In this document: positions 36,381 through 45,861 of the stretch, piece after piece
Numbering within the stretch: position 1 is the stretch's first letter
Layout: every line of letters begins with the position of its first letter
Assembly: GCF_003688555.1 (NCBI RefSeq)
Contig: NZ_REFR01000010.1
Coordinates: forward strand, 186,001-250,000
Length of the DNA: 64,000 nucleotides
DNA from: Eilatimonas milleporae
Lineage (GTDB): Bacteria; Pseudomonadota; Alphaproteobacteria; Sphingomonadales; Kordiimonadaceae
Direction: 5' to 3'
Translations under genes and position numbers: made by a program
The notes under the pieces: model-generated
Seen by the model: only the letters and a program-made list of their open reading frames with translations
What the model was told of the DNA's origin: nothing
Database searches by the model: none

Positions 36381-37677
36381 CCTCTGCCGCCCTCAAAAAA
36401 GGTAAAGGATCACGTACCTGTCCATCATACCAGACTTCGAAATGAAGGTGGGTGCCCGTTGTCCGGCCCGTCCGGCCCATGTCGCCGACACGCTGGCCAT
36501 CCGCGACCGAGTCCCCTACTTTCACGCGCACGCGTTTCATATGACCGTAACGCGTTCTGAAGCCGTTGTCATGGTCAAGCTCGACCATATTGCCATAGGG
36601 GCCGTACCATCCCGCATGCACGACCCGACCCGGAGCAGCCGCCAGAATAGCGGTTCCCGGCCATCCGGCCATATCCAGGCCGGGATGATTTGTCCATGTA
36701 CGCCGCATCGGGTCGCGGCGGCGTCCGAATCGGCTTGAGATATAATAATCCGCCGCCGGTTCGGTGACCGGGAAACTTTGCAGGATTTCCCCGGCGGCCT
36801 CACGCCGTTGCCAATTGTCGAAAAGGTCCTGGAAAAGGCTACCGTCTTCCATATCGAAGATGGCCGGAAAGCCGGCCTCGGGCATATAGGGGCCGCCAAC
36901 GGCCTGCGCCGCACCGCTCCACTTGTCAAACAGGGTGGCGGTGTCCAGCCTGGTCGCCGTGATGGCCTCGTCAATGCGTTTCAATTCTCCGCTGACACTG
37001 TCATGCAGCAACGATGCAACATGTCGTTGACGCTGGTCAGTTTCGCGCAGAAGGGCGACAATGGCCTCCCTGCGGTCGGTATGGCCGGGTTCCACCGTCA
37101 TACTGTGGGATGTGGCGCTGTTCAGATAGGAAATTGGGCGTGCCTGATCCGTTTCGGCGCTGCCTGTGGTCATCTCCGGTGCCGATGTACGGTCGGTGGC
37201 TGTGACGGTTTCATTTTCCGTCGCCGCTTCGGCCTGTACCGTCCGGTTGTGGTTCCGTCTGGCCGGCTCATTGGCGTCAATCAGGCTTTCAAGGAATTGC
37301 TGCCGTTCCTGCAGTTTTAGCGCCCGCTGTTCCACATCGCGCTCAAGGCGGGTGTAATCGCGGTTCAGGGCATCATAATCGGCTGAAAGTGCATTGAGGG
37401 CTCGTTCCTTGGACGCAAGAACACTGTCACGCGTCAAGAAAACATAGCTTGTCGTCAGTCCCCAAATCGCCAAGGCGACGCCGGCGGATGCCAGGCCCAT
37501 CTGCACATAGCTCGTGATGGTGATGAAGCGGACACGCCCCTCACTGCGCAGGAAAAGCTGCCGTTCGGGGAAAACCCTGCGGCGCCAATCCTCAACCCTT
37601 TTTGCTATGACACTTATGCCTCGCAACAAAACGACCTCACCTGAACCGTGGCGACCCCAACCCTTTGGTATCGCCAT
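36337..37677 (-). CDS. M23 (LytM) peptidoglycan endopeptidase with transmembrane and coiled-coil regions
   Basis: A 446-residue envelope protein. It has a basic cytoplasmic start, one membrane helix (YVQMGLASAGVALAIWGLTT), a coiled coil (about 90-140; DYDALNRDYTRLERDVEQRA), a low-complexity linker, and a C-terminal M23 domain. The zinc ligands are all present: HPGLDMAG and THLHFEVW, plus GHM. An active LytM domain would cut peptide crosslinks. No ribosome site precedes the ATG at 37677; a TTG near 37629 has AGGTGAGG upstream and may be the real start. It is co-transcribed with the overlapping bactofilin gene. Confidence 0.92.
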   Translation of the reverse strand: MAIPKGWGRHGSGEVVLLRGISVIAKRVEDWRRRVFPERQLFLRSEGRVRFITITSYVQMGLASAGVALAIWGLTTSYVFLTRDSVLASKERALNALSADYDALNRDYTRLERDVEQRALKLQERQQFLESLIDANEPARRNHNRTVQAEAATENETVTATDRTSAPEMTTGSAETDQARPISYLNSATSHSMTVEPGHTDRREAIVALLRETDQRQRHVASLLHDSVSGELKRIDEAITATRLDTATLFDKWSGAAQAVGGPYMPEAGFPAIFDMEDGSLFQDLFDNWQRREAAGEILQSFPVTEPAADYYISSRFGRRRDPMRRTWTNHPGLDMAGWPGTAILAAAPGRVVHAGWYGPYGNMVELDHDNGFRTRYGHMKRVRVKVGDSVADGQRVGDMGRTGRTTGTHLHFEVWYDGQVRDPLPFLRAAEDVREIQRRYQSADG

Positions 37678-37794
37678 TTATTTTAGCGTGTTTTAATGTT
37701 TTAGAGAACCAGTGGCGATACGCCCAGCGCCCTTGGCATGCATTCCAGCCATTTTGCAAGGACAGGTCAAGCCTTGGATCACACTCTATGTATC

Positions 37795-38673
37795 TTACGG
37801 ATTGGAAATAAGGGACTTTCCCGGTGACACAGGTGTGACGGCAAGAGGTTCGTACCAGTCCGCCGGCAGACCGGCTTCCTCGCGTGCAAGCGTGTTAAAG
37901 GGCGGTTTCAGAAGGCCTTTGAACCTCTGACGTACCAGCGTTTGGAATAGCTTCTGCGGGTCCGCGTTGCGCTTGCCGGCAATGAAGTGAAACCATCGGC
38001 TGCCGGCCGCCACATGTGAAGTTTCCTCTTCGTAAATGGTCTTAAGGGCCTTGGCCGATGCCGAATCGCCGGTTTTCTCAAAGCGCATTATCATTGCCGG
38101 TGTGACATCAAGGCCGCGGGCTTCCAGCACCATTGGAACAACGGCCAGCCGTGCCGCGATGTCGTCCATTGTGGCCAGGGCCGATTCCCACAGGCCGTCA
38201 TGGGCGGGCAATGCCCCGTAAAAACTGCCCATATCCTTCAGACGGTTCTGTAAAAGGGTGAAATGACGTGCTTCGTCAGCGCCGACCCGTATCCAGTCAT
38301 CGAGGAAGGATCGCGGCATACCGGGGGCAAAACGCGCCACCATGTCAAAGGCAAGGTCGATGGCATTCAGTTCAATGTGCGCGACGGCATGGATAAGCGC
38401 TGTACGGGTTTCCAGGCTGCCCGCCTTGCGCCGTTTGGGCATGCGGGCAGGGGGCAGCAGTTCGGGCCTGACAGGTCTGGCCGGTCTGTCGGGCGGCGTG
38501 TACGAATGTGTGTCCGGCGCGGAGAGGGTCAGCGCATCGTTTTGCCACAAGGCGGCGACGTCCCTGGCCGTCGCCGCCTTGGCATCGGCATCAGCGGTCC
38601 GCAGGACGGCAATGGCTGCCGCATGAACCGTTGTCCATGGTCTGGATGTGATGCGGCTTTCCGTTGGCATCAT
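37795..38673 (-). CDS. Ferritin-like (DUF455) protein
   Basis: The 292-residue product has a DUF455 ferritin-like four-helix bundle. Probable di-metal ligands lie in AVAHIELNAIDLAFDMVARF (Glu, His), GADEARHF (ExxH) and IYEEETSHVAAG (Glu, His). The C-terminal segment FKGLLKPPFNTLAREEAGLP is also typical. Some family members hydroxylate tRNA (MiaE-like) or act in metabolism, but no specific reaction can be assigned. It is 28 nt downstream of bcp in the leftward glnE-bcp series, which suggests an oxidative-stress or iron link. Start codon context is weak. Confidence 0.8.
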   Translation of the reverse strand: MMPTESRITSRPWTTVHAAAIAVLRTADADAKAATARDVAALWQNDALTLSAPDTHSYTPPDRPARPVRPELLPPARMPKRRKAGSLETRTALIHAVAHIELNAIDLAFDMVARFAPGMPRSFLDDWIRVGADEARHFTLLQNRLKDMGSFYGALPAHDGLWESALATMDDIAARLAVVPMVLEARGLDVTPAMIMRFEKTGDSASAKALKTIYEEETSHVAAGSRWFHFIAGKRNADPQKLFQTLVRQRFKGLLKPPFNTLAREEAGLPADWYEPLAVTPVSPGKSLISNP

Positions 38674-38701
38674 ACCGCCTCAGGTACCGAAGGCGTCCGT
38701 G

Positions 38702-39166
38702 TCAGAGGGCGCGAACGGCGTCCAGAACCTCGTCCGCATGACCCTTGACCTTGACCTTGGGCCAGATGCGGCTGATCACGCCATTCCCATCGATCAGGAA
38801 GGTGGCGCGCTGGATTCCCATATAGGTTTTGCCATACATGCGCTTTTCCACCCAGACGCCGTAGGCCTCCGTGACATGGCCATCCTCATCGGCGCCCAGA
38901 ATGACTTTCAGATCGTGCTTGGCCGTGAATTTGTCATGTTTGGCGACAGTATCGCGGGATACGCCGATAACGGTTGCACCCAGCGCATCAAACTCATCTC
39001 TGCGGTCGGTGAAGTCCTTGGCTTCCGTTGTGCAGCCGGGCGTATCGTCCTTGGGATAAAAGTAAAGGACAACGGGTTTTCCCTTCAGGTCCTTCAGCGC
39101 GAGTGTGTCGCCCCCGGAGACGGGCAGGGTGAAGTCGGGGGCAGTCTGACCTTCTTCAAGGCTCAT
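38702..39166 (-). CDS. bcp: Thioredoxin-dependent peroxiredoxin, Bcp type
   Basis: A 154-residue cytosolic thiol peroxidase. The peroxidatic cysteine is in YPKDDTPGCTTEAKDF; no resolving cysteine follows five residues later, so this is the atypical or 1-Cys Bcp type reduced by thioredoxin. The conserved Arg is in GVSRDTVAKH and the C-terminal TFLIDGNGVI is standard. Its ATG overlaps the glnE stop by 4 bp (ATGA), so it is coupled to glnE. Pairing of bcp with glnE is common in Alphaproteobacteria. Confidence 0.95.
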   Translation of the reverse strand: MSLEEGQTAPDFTLPVSGGDTLALKDLKGKPVVLYFYPKDDTPGCTTEAKDFTDRRDEFDALGATVIGVSRDTVAKHDKFTAKHDLKVILGADEDGHVTEAYGVWVEKRMYGKTYMGIQRATFLIDGNGVISRIWPKVKVKGHADEVLDAVRAL

Positions 39167-42135
39167 GTATTCTCTCCATTTGTCGGCTGGCCGTCACTGT
39201 GCGGGGTCTGCAGGTCGCCGGCCGGCACCGTGATGAGTTGCTGGAAAATGCTGTAAACGATGCCTTGGCTACGGGACAAGGCCTGTTTCAGATCATCAAA
39301 GGTCTTCAGGCCGGTGGCATGGCACAGTATTTCGCGCAACCCCGGCGGCAGGTCGCTGTCCGTGCCGGGTATGGTCTCGCCGAATGACAGCCGCAGAATT
39401 GCCTGGATATTGCTTTGCAGCCAGTACGCCTTGTCCAGAGCCTCCGCCGTGTCCCGGGCCAGAATGCCGTGTTGCGCCAGACCTTTTAGGCAGTCGCTGA
39501 TTGACGGTGTGAACAGGGCCCGCGTGTTTTCCCCGTCACGCAGCATCAGATACTGGCAGATGAATTCGATATCGACCAGACCGCCACGCCCGTGTTTCAC
39601 TGCCCAGTCCTGTGACGCACGGGTGTTTTCGGCCAGTTTTGCTCTCATATCGGCGACGGCCAGCAACAGGGCAGGGCCGTCATGCTGGCAGGTCAGAACG
39701 GACAGAATCGTGTTGTTGAGCGGTCCGGCCATGCTGTCCGGCGCCAATATGAGACGCGCGCGGGTAAGAGCCATGTGCTCCCACATCCAGGCCGCGCTGC
39801 GATAATAATCGGCAAAGGTTTTCAATGTCACGACCAGCGGCCCTTGCGCACCGGACGGGCGTAGGCGGGTGTCCACCTCGAACAGACGGCCCGCGGGTGT
39901 CAGCGCTGTAATCGCGGTGACCACCTGTTGCACCAGACGCGAATAATACTGACTGGGGCCAAGCGGCTTCGGCCCGTCCGACTGTATGGCTGCCGATGAC
40001 GGATCCGCCAGCGGCACGTGGTACAGAAAGACAAGATCCAGATCCGACGTATGGGTCAGTTCCCGTCCGCCGTATTTGCCCATGGCCAGAACGGCCAGAC
40101 CGCCGCCCCGGATGCGGCCGAATTTTTCGGTAAAGCTGTCCTCTACCCTTGGGATCAGAAGCTTTAACGCCACATCGGCCACACGGGCGAGCGCGGTACC
40201 GCATTCCCGTACATCGGCAAGACCTTCCAGCATGTGCACGCCGATGCGGAAGCGGTGTTCGCCGACAAAGTGGCGCACGGCGTCCAGCATGTCCTGATAG
40301 TCGGCGGCGCGTTCGAACATGGTGGACAGACGCGTTTCAAGAACGGTTTCGTCCTCAATGGGGGCGAAAAACTCCGGATCCAGCACCGTATCCCAGAGGC
40401 CGGGCTGTTTCGCCAGGGTTTCCGCCAGTGCCGGGGCCAGACCCATGATGCGTGCGACTAGCCGGAACAGGTTCGGATTGGCCTGAAACAGGGAGAAAAT
40501 CTGTACGCCCGACGGTAACTGGCCGAGCCAGGAGTCAAAACGGACAAGCGCCGCACTGGGGGCTGCCGTCATGGACAGGGCTTCCGTCAACGGCGCCAGG
40601 CAGCAGTCCAACAGTTCGCGGGCGCGCTGGGTTTTCAAAGCCCGGTACCGCCCGCGCCGCCATATGGCGATCCGCTCGGCACTGCCGGCAGGGTCTTCAA
40701 ACCCAAGATCGCGGAGCGTTGCCTCAAGGGCATCCGGAGAGAAAGCCGGCTCGGCGCCGCTGTTGGCGCTGTCCGGCATCAGATCGTCAAAGTGGGAGCG
40801 GACAATCCTTGTATGGTGGCCCAGCGCGCTTTCCAGTGCACCGGCATCTGTGAAGCCGGCGAAGCCGGCGACATGATCCAGACCGTTCCGGTCTTCCGGC
40901 AGGCGGTGTGTCTGCTCATCCGCGATCATCTGCAGGCGGTGTTCCAACATGCGCAGGAAGTAATAGGCCGCTGTCAGGTCCCTGGCCGTTGTCTCTGGCA
41001 GCAGTCCTTCGGTGACAAGGGTTTGCAGCGTGACAAGGGTTTCCCTGCTGCGGAGGGCGGGGCGCCGGCCGCCATGCAGCAGCTGGTTGATCTGGGCGAA
41101 AAACTCTATCTCGCGAATGCCGCCCGGCCCAAGTTTCACATCATAGCCTGCGAAGGTTTTGTCCGTCTGGCCAAAGTGGCTGTGTACCTGGTCCTTCAGG
41201 GCGGAAATATCGGCAAGGGCGGCAAAGTCTATGGTGCGTCGCCAGATCCAGCTGCCCAGGTGGTCCAGATATTCCGCCGCCGCCTGTCTGTCGCCCGCGA
41301 TGAAACGGGCCTTGATCATGGCCGACCGTTCCCAGTTCAGCGCTGAGGACTGGTAATAGCTTTCCGCGGCATGGGTGCTGATGGCAACGGGTGTCGCGCC
41401 CGGGTCGGGTCTCAGACGCAGGTCGACCCTGAAGACATACCCGTCCGCCGTGCGCTGATCCAAAAGGGCGATCAGATCCTGGGTCAGCCGGATCATCGCA
41501 TCGCCGGCTGTCTTTCGGCCGTCATAGCGCACGCGGGCGGGGTCGTAGAGGGCCACCAGATCAATGTCGGAGGAATAATTCAACTCCCGCCCGCCGTGTT
41601 TACCGAGGGCAAGGATAAAATATCCGCTTGGGTCATCATATGTCGGGTCGACCATATCCGGCGTTCCGTCCGGTGTGCCGATTTCCCCTTTTGCCCGACG
41701 CTCCGCGACAAGATGTGCCAGGCCGAGCTGTACGGCGGCGTCCGCAAAGGCGCTCAAACCATGGGTAATGTCTTCCAGGCTTGCGGTGCCGCCGACATCC
41801 TCGGCCGCGAGAACAAGGGCTGTTTCCGCTTTTTTGCGTCTGAGATAACCGGCCAACTGGGCGCGGGATTCCTCTTTGGGCCGGATACTCTCCATATCCC
41901 GGAGAATCGCCTGCATCAACGCTGGGCGCTGTCCGCGCAGGACCTCGCAGGCGAACTCCGGCATCTGCTGTGCCAGGCGGGCAAGATATGGGCTGTTTCC
42001 GAACAGGGTGTCGCTCAATGCCCGTGCCGTTGGCGGCAGGATATGTGCGCCGGCAAATTCCTGCAAATGTGCCCAAATTTCGTCGGCTTTGCGGCTATCA
42101 TGAGGGGGGATGTGTGGACGCGAGGACAGGGCCAT
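39163..42135 (-). CDS. glnE: Bifunctional glutamine synthetase adenylyltransferase/adenylyl-removing enzyme
   Basis: This 990-residue enzyme adjusts glutamine synthetase by adding or removing AMP under PII control. Two nucleotidyltransferase domains are present. The N-terminal one (deadenylylase) carries LALGKHGGRELNYSSDIDLV and the C-terminal one (adenylylase) LAMGKYGGRELTHTSDLDLV, each with the DxD metal pair. The central helical linker has HRLQMIADEQTH and LEATLRDLGF. Length is full. It heads the leftward operon with bcp and the ferritin-like gene, and it diverges from the AsmA-like gene. glnA and glnB are not in the window. Confidence 0.97.
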   Translation of the reverse strand: MALSSRPHIPPHDSRKADEIWAHLQEFAGAHILPPTARALSDTLFGNSPYLARLAQQMPEFACEVLRGQRPALMQAILRDMESIRPKEESRAQLAGYLRRKKAETALVLAAEDVGGTASLEDITHGLSAFADAAVQLGLAHLVAERRAKGEIGTPDGTPDMVDPTYDDPSGYFILALGKHGGRELNYSSDIDLVALYDPARVRYDGRKTAGDAMIRLTQDLIALLDQRTADGYVFRVDLRLRPDPGATPVAISTHAAESYYQSSALNWERSAMIKARFIAGDRQAAAEYLDHLGSWIWRRTIDFAALADISALKDQVHSHFGQTDKTFAGYDVKLGPGGIREIEFFAQINQLLHGGRRPALRSRETLVTLQTLVTEGLLPETTARDLTAAYYFLRMLEHRLQMIADEQTHRLPEDRNGLDHVAGFAGFTDAGALESALGHHTRIVRSHFDDLMPDSANSGAEPAFSPDALEATLRDLGFEDPAGSAERIAIWRRGRYRALKTQRARELLDCCLAPLTEALSMTAAPSAALVRFDSWLGQLPSGVQIFSLFQANPNLFRLVARIMGLAPALAETLAKQPGLWDTVLDPEFFAPIEDETVLETRLSTMFERAADYQDMLDAVRHFVGEHRFRIGVHMLEGLADVRECGTALARVADVALKLLIPRVEDSFTEKFGRIRGGGLAVLAMGKYGGRELTHTSDLDLVFLYHVPLADPSSAAIQSDGPKPLGPSQYYSRLVQQVVTAITALTPAGRLFEVDTRLRPSGAQGPLVVTLKTFADYYRSAAWMWEHMALTRARLILAPDSMAGPLNNTILSVLTCQHDGPALLLAVADMRAKLAENTRASQDWAVKHGRGGLVDIEFICQYLMLRDGENTRALFTPSISDCLKGLAQHGILARDTAEALDKAYWLQSNIQAILRLSFGETIPGTDSDLPPGLREILCHATGLKTFDDLKQALSRSQGIVYSIFQQLITVPAGDLQTPHSDGQPTNGENT

Positions 42136-42213
42136 GGTCTAAAGGGCCGTATATAAGATGTGATTGACCCGCGAAACCGGGTAACGGGGCAAGCACATGG
42201 GTGACGGACATAC

Positions 42214-45200
42214 TTGTGTGACATCCCGGACGTGCAGACCGGATGCTGGAGTGTCGGCAGCATCGGTGCGGAAATCAAGACCCGTACACAGCCAGCGCGG
42301 TATTATTGTGTACAACATGCGAGTGACGGCGGATTGAAAAGATTGGTCAGCATAACAGTCAAGGCCGGTGTTTGGGCCTTAACCGGACTTGTACTTTTCA
42401 TGACCTTCGCCATTGGCCGTTTGATGGTGTCGCCGGTTGATCTGGCATTCGCGCGGGACACCATTCTGGCGCAGGCCGCCGCGGCCGCCCCTGGCTGGAC
42501 ATTGGATTTTCAGGGCGCCAGGATCGGTTGGGACTGGTACGATGTAAGGCCGTGGATCCATCTGGAACAGGTAACGGTCCGCCCGCCGGCTCCGGTATTG
42601 GGCGATGTGTCAGCGACCGGTGGGGAGAATGGCGCTGTACTGCGTGTTCCCGCACTGCGCCTTGGCCTGACCTATCGGACCCTTTTCGGTGAAATTGATT
42701 TTTCCAGACTGCAGCTTGACGGTCTCGCGGTTGATGTTCCGGAACGGGTGTGGCGGCCGCTTGTGGTCCCCTCGGGTGAACGCGGCGACACCCGTTTCGA
42801 GCCGGAACGGATGGCGCTGTTCGTGCAGGGCCTTGAAGAGGTCCTTGCCCGCGGGCGCAGCGGTCTCCCTGGACTGAGACATGTTGAACTGCGCGGCGCC
42901 CGGTTGACGCTTCTCGGTCGGGAACCGGGCCTGGATATTGATCCGGGCGATGGTGCCGACAAAGACATTCTTCTGTCCCTGCCGGTGTTCCGGCTGGACA
43001 TATATGGCGGCGATGCGGCTGTGACGACCCAGCTGGATCTGGCGCTGGGCACTGTGCCTCTGGGATTGCGCATGGACGCCCGGTATGACGGTGAGACGCG
43101 CAATCTTGAACTGTCCGGGGCGGTGACGGATCTGGTTCCGGCCGACCTGCCGGCTCTGCACAGCGAGATTGTCCTGCCGGATGTGCTGAATTATCTCCAC
43201 CTTCCCGTGGCTCTTGACATCGAGGCCTTGCTTACCGCGACCGGCGGTTTGCGCCGGGCCCGGTTCGGGATCGATATCGGCGAAGGCGTTCTCAGCCATC
43301 CTGTCGCCTATCCGAAACCAGCGCCGATCCGGTACGGTACGGCCGTCGCGTCGTTTGAGGCCGACAGCGCCGAATTGCGTCTCGAACAGTTGGAACTGGC
43401 GCTTCAGTCAGCGGTTATTCAAAGCGACGGCCTTCTTTACTGGGAAAAGGGCAAGACCGCTCCCGGTGTCAATATGGCGGGCACCGTCGGGCGTATGACA
43501 ATTCCCGAACTGTTGACCTATTGGCCGATCCGGCGGCATCCGGACGGGCGGGAGCGGGGAGCGCGTGCCTGGGTTTTTCAGCAGATGCTGGACGGCGAGG
43601 TTACCAATGCGCGCTTTGCAATCAATGCCGACACCGACGGGCAGGGCGCGTTTGAACAGGGCAGCCCGTTTCTGGTCACATTCGATTTTGACCATATCGA
43701 CAGCTATTTCGTGACCACCATGCCGCCGCTTTACGAAGCCGTGGGCTCCGGCCGCATGACGCGGAAAACCATGCAGATGGATATCCGTTCGGCAATGGTC
43801 GAGGGCCTGCCGGTGGGCCGGTCGTCCGCCCTGCTGACCGATCTGGATGTCAGGCAGGAAAGCTACGGCACCTTTAACGTCACCCTGAAAAGCGAAATCG
43901 CCCAGATGCTGTCCGGCCTGAACCATCATCCTGTCCGCATGCTGGATAAGGTGAACATCAGCCTTGATCGTCTGCGCGGTCAGGCCGAAACCCAGGCCGA
44001 AATCGGTATGTATCTGGGACGTACCGCCGAGAATGCCGATGTACGCTACAATATCGCAGCCGTTCTGCACGATCTGGAAGTGGATGACATTCTGGAGGGA
44101 GAGGGCCTGCGCAGCGGTGAAATCGTCATGCGCCTGGACAATGACACACTGGTTGCCGAGGGCGTCGGCACCGTCAACAGTGTGCCCCTGAACCTGCTGT
44201 GGCGGGAAACGTTCAAACCGGATGCCGGCGGGTGGAAAAGCGACCTGTCCGCCTGGGGGCGGGCAACGGCCGCCCAGCTTGAAAACCTGAAAGTACCGGT
44301 GACCGAATATGCGGTCGGCCCCCTTTATGTGCGTGGCCGTTTTCTCGGGGACGGGGTCAATTTTCATGAAGGAACGTTTTCCGCCGATCTGACGGACAGT
44401 GCCTTGCGCATTCGGGAACTGGCATGGGCCAAGCCCGCCGGTCAGGTGGTGCAAACCCATGGGCGTCTGCGCTTCCGGGACGAGGCAACCTATATCGACG
44501 CGATGACCGTGACCGGCGATGACATTGACGCGCATCTGGATATCGTCGCCTACAAGGACGGTACGGTGATGGCGGATACGGTGTTTTCCCGGTTGGGCAG
44601 CAACACATTCAAAGCCCGGATAGCCCGTGCGGCTCCCCTATTTCCATCCGGCGGGGAGGCCGTCTTTCCCCCGTGGCAGGTGAATGTCATGGCGGATACG
44701 CTGGATATCCGCCCTTTTCTGGAGGAGCCGACCGCTGCCATGGCGGCTTTTGACGTCCTTGCCGCGGAACGCGCGGCGTTGGCGGACATCAAGGCGCCCT
44801 CCGACGAGGACGCGGATCTGGCGATCAGTACGGACAGGCTGATCCTGCTGAACGGCGAAAGCCTTTCCGGTCTGTCCCTAGCGGCCCGGTTCCGCGATGG
44901 TGAACCCAAGGAGGTGGATCTGACCGCCCGCCACATGGAAAGCGGATTGCCCATGTCCCTGAGCATTGTCGAGCAGGGCGGGGCAGAAGACCGTGATGAT
45001 GCCGGCCAGCTGTTTAGCCTGGCCAGTGCCGATGGCGGTGCCTTTCTGCGTGCCATGGGATATTTCGCGCATATGAGGGGCGGCACCCTGGCGGCTTATG
45101 GCACGACGCGTGGCTGGGGCGACCGTCTGAGCCTGAAGGGGATCGCCAACAGCGATACGGCGACGATCTTCCGCCAGTCCGCTTTTAGCGACGATGTGAC

Positions 45201-45828
45201 TGTCGGCATTATGCCGGGCCTGGACAATTATGTGAATGAGGACGGGCTGCTGATGTCGACCTTCAATGCCACCCTGGCGTATGAAAACGGGCTGATTGAT
45301 TTTGACAAATTCCAGGCCAACGGCCCCAGAATCGGTATGACCATGGAAGGGGAAGTGGGCGTGCGTGTCGGCAAGGTCAATGTAAACGGTGTTATCGTAC
45401 CGGCTTACGGGCTGAATTCACTGTTCGGGCGTATTCCCATCATCGGGACATTGCTGTCCGGCGGTAAGGGCAAGGGACTGATCGGGTTTGCCTACAGGGT
45501 GAAGGGAACCCTTGATGAGCCGACGGTCAGCGTCAATCCGCTGTCCGGCCTGGCCCCCGGTTTCCTGAGAGGGATTTTCGAGGGATCGAAAGGCAAGGTG
45601 GCCGATGTGGAAACCCCGGTGCCTGAACCGGACGAAGACACACCGGCAGAGCCCAGTCCGCAACAACCGCCCGCCGGCGGACAAAACATCGGCGGACAGG
45701 GGGGCGACACCAGGCCCCGCACCGGCCCCAGTCAGGGTATTGGTGACAGCCCTGAGGATACTGAAGAGGCCGGCATGAAAACGGCCGGCAAGAATGGAAC
45801 GGGTCCTCTGCCCACCCCGGCCCCATGA
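42214..45828 (+). CDS. Large AsmA-like (YhdP/TamB superfamily) envelope protein
   Basis: The 1204-residue protein has one N-terminal membrane helix (VWALTGLVLFMTFAIGRLMV) and a long periplasmic stretch of beta-strands, with AsmA/DUF3971 features (LPVALDIEALLTATGGLRRA; the C-terminal GLIGFAYRVKGTLDEPTVSVNPLSGL in parts). Such proteins form lipid-conducting grooves between membranes (YhdP, AsmA). The C-terminal 65 residues are low-complexity and Pro/Gly-rich. The start is uncertain: 42214 is a TTG without ribosome site, while a TTG at 42334 would place the helix right at the N-terminus. It is divergent from glnE and probably contributes to phospholipid transport to the outer membrane. Confidence 0.8.
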   Translation: MCDIPDVQTGCWSVGSIGAEIKTRTQPARYYCVQHASDGGLKRLVSITVKAGVWALTGLVLFMTFAIGRLMVSPVDLAFARDTILAQAAAAAPGWTLDFQGARIGWDWYDVRPWIHLEQVTVRPPAPVLGDVSATGGENGAVLRVPALRLGLTYRTLFGEIDFSRLQLDGLAVDVPERVWRPLVVPSGERGDTRFEPERMALFVQGLEEVLARGRSGLPGLRHVELRGARLTLLGREPGLDIDPGDGADKDILLSLPVFRLDIYGGDAAVTTQLDLALGTVPLGLRMDARYDGETRNLELSGAVTDLVPADLPALHSEIVLPDVLNYLHLPVALDIEALLTATGGLRRARFGIDIGEGVLSHPVAYPKPAPIRYGTAVASFEADSAELRLEQLELALQSAVIQSDGLLYWEKGKTAPGVNMAGTVGRMTIPELLTYWPIRRHPDGRERGARAWVFQQMLDGEVTNARFAINADTDGQGAFEQGSPFLVTFDFDHIDSYFVTTMPPLYEAVGSGRMTRKTMQMDIRSAMVEGLPVGRSSALLTDLDVRQESYGTFNVTLKSEIAQMLSGLNHHPVRMLDKVNISLDRLRGQAETQAEIGMYLGRTAENADVRYNIAAVLHDLEVDDILEGEGLRSGEIVMRLDNDTLVAEGVGTVNSVPLNLLWRETFKPDAGGWKSDLSAWGRATAAQLENLKVPVTEYAVGPLYVRGRFLGDGVNFHEGTFSADLTDSALRIRELAWAKPAGQVVQTHGRLRFRDEATYIDAMTVTGDDIDAHLDIVAYKDGTVMADTVFSRLGSNTFKARIARAAPLFPSGGEAVFPPWQVNVMADTLDIRPFLEEPTAAMAAFDVLAAERAALADIKAPSDEDADLAISTDRLILLNGESLSGLSLAARFRDGEPKEVDLTARHMESGLPMSLSIVEQGGAEDRDDAGQLFSLASADGGAFLRAMGYFAHMRGGTLAAYGTTRGWGDRLSLKGIANSDTATIFRQSAFSDDVTVGIMPGLDNYVNEDGLLMSTFNATLAYENGLIDFDKFQANGPRIGMTMEGEVGVRVGKVNVNGVIVPAYGLNSLFGRIPIIGTLLSGGKGKGLIGFAYRVKGTLDEPTVSVNPLSGLAPGFLRGIFEGSKGKVADVETPVPEPDEDTPAEPSPQQPPAGGQNIGGQGGDTRPRTGPSQGIGDSPEDTEEAGMKTAGKNGTGPLPTPAP

Positions 45829-45861
45829 AAGGGGCCATGCGAGGCAGGCAGAGAAAAACGG

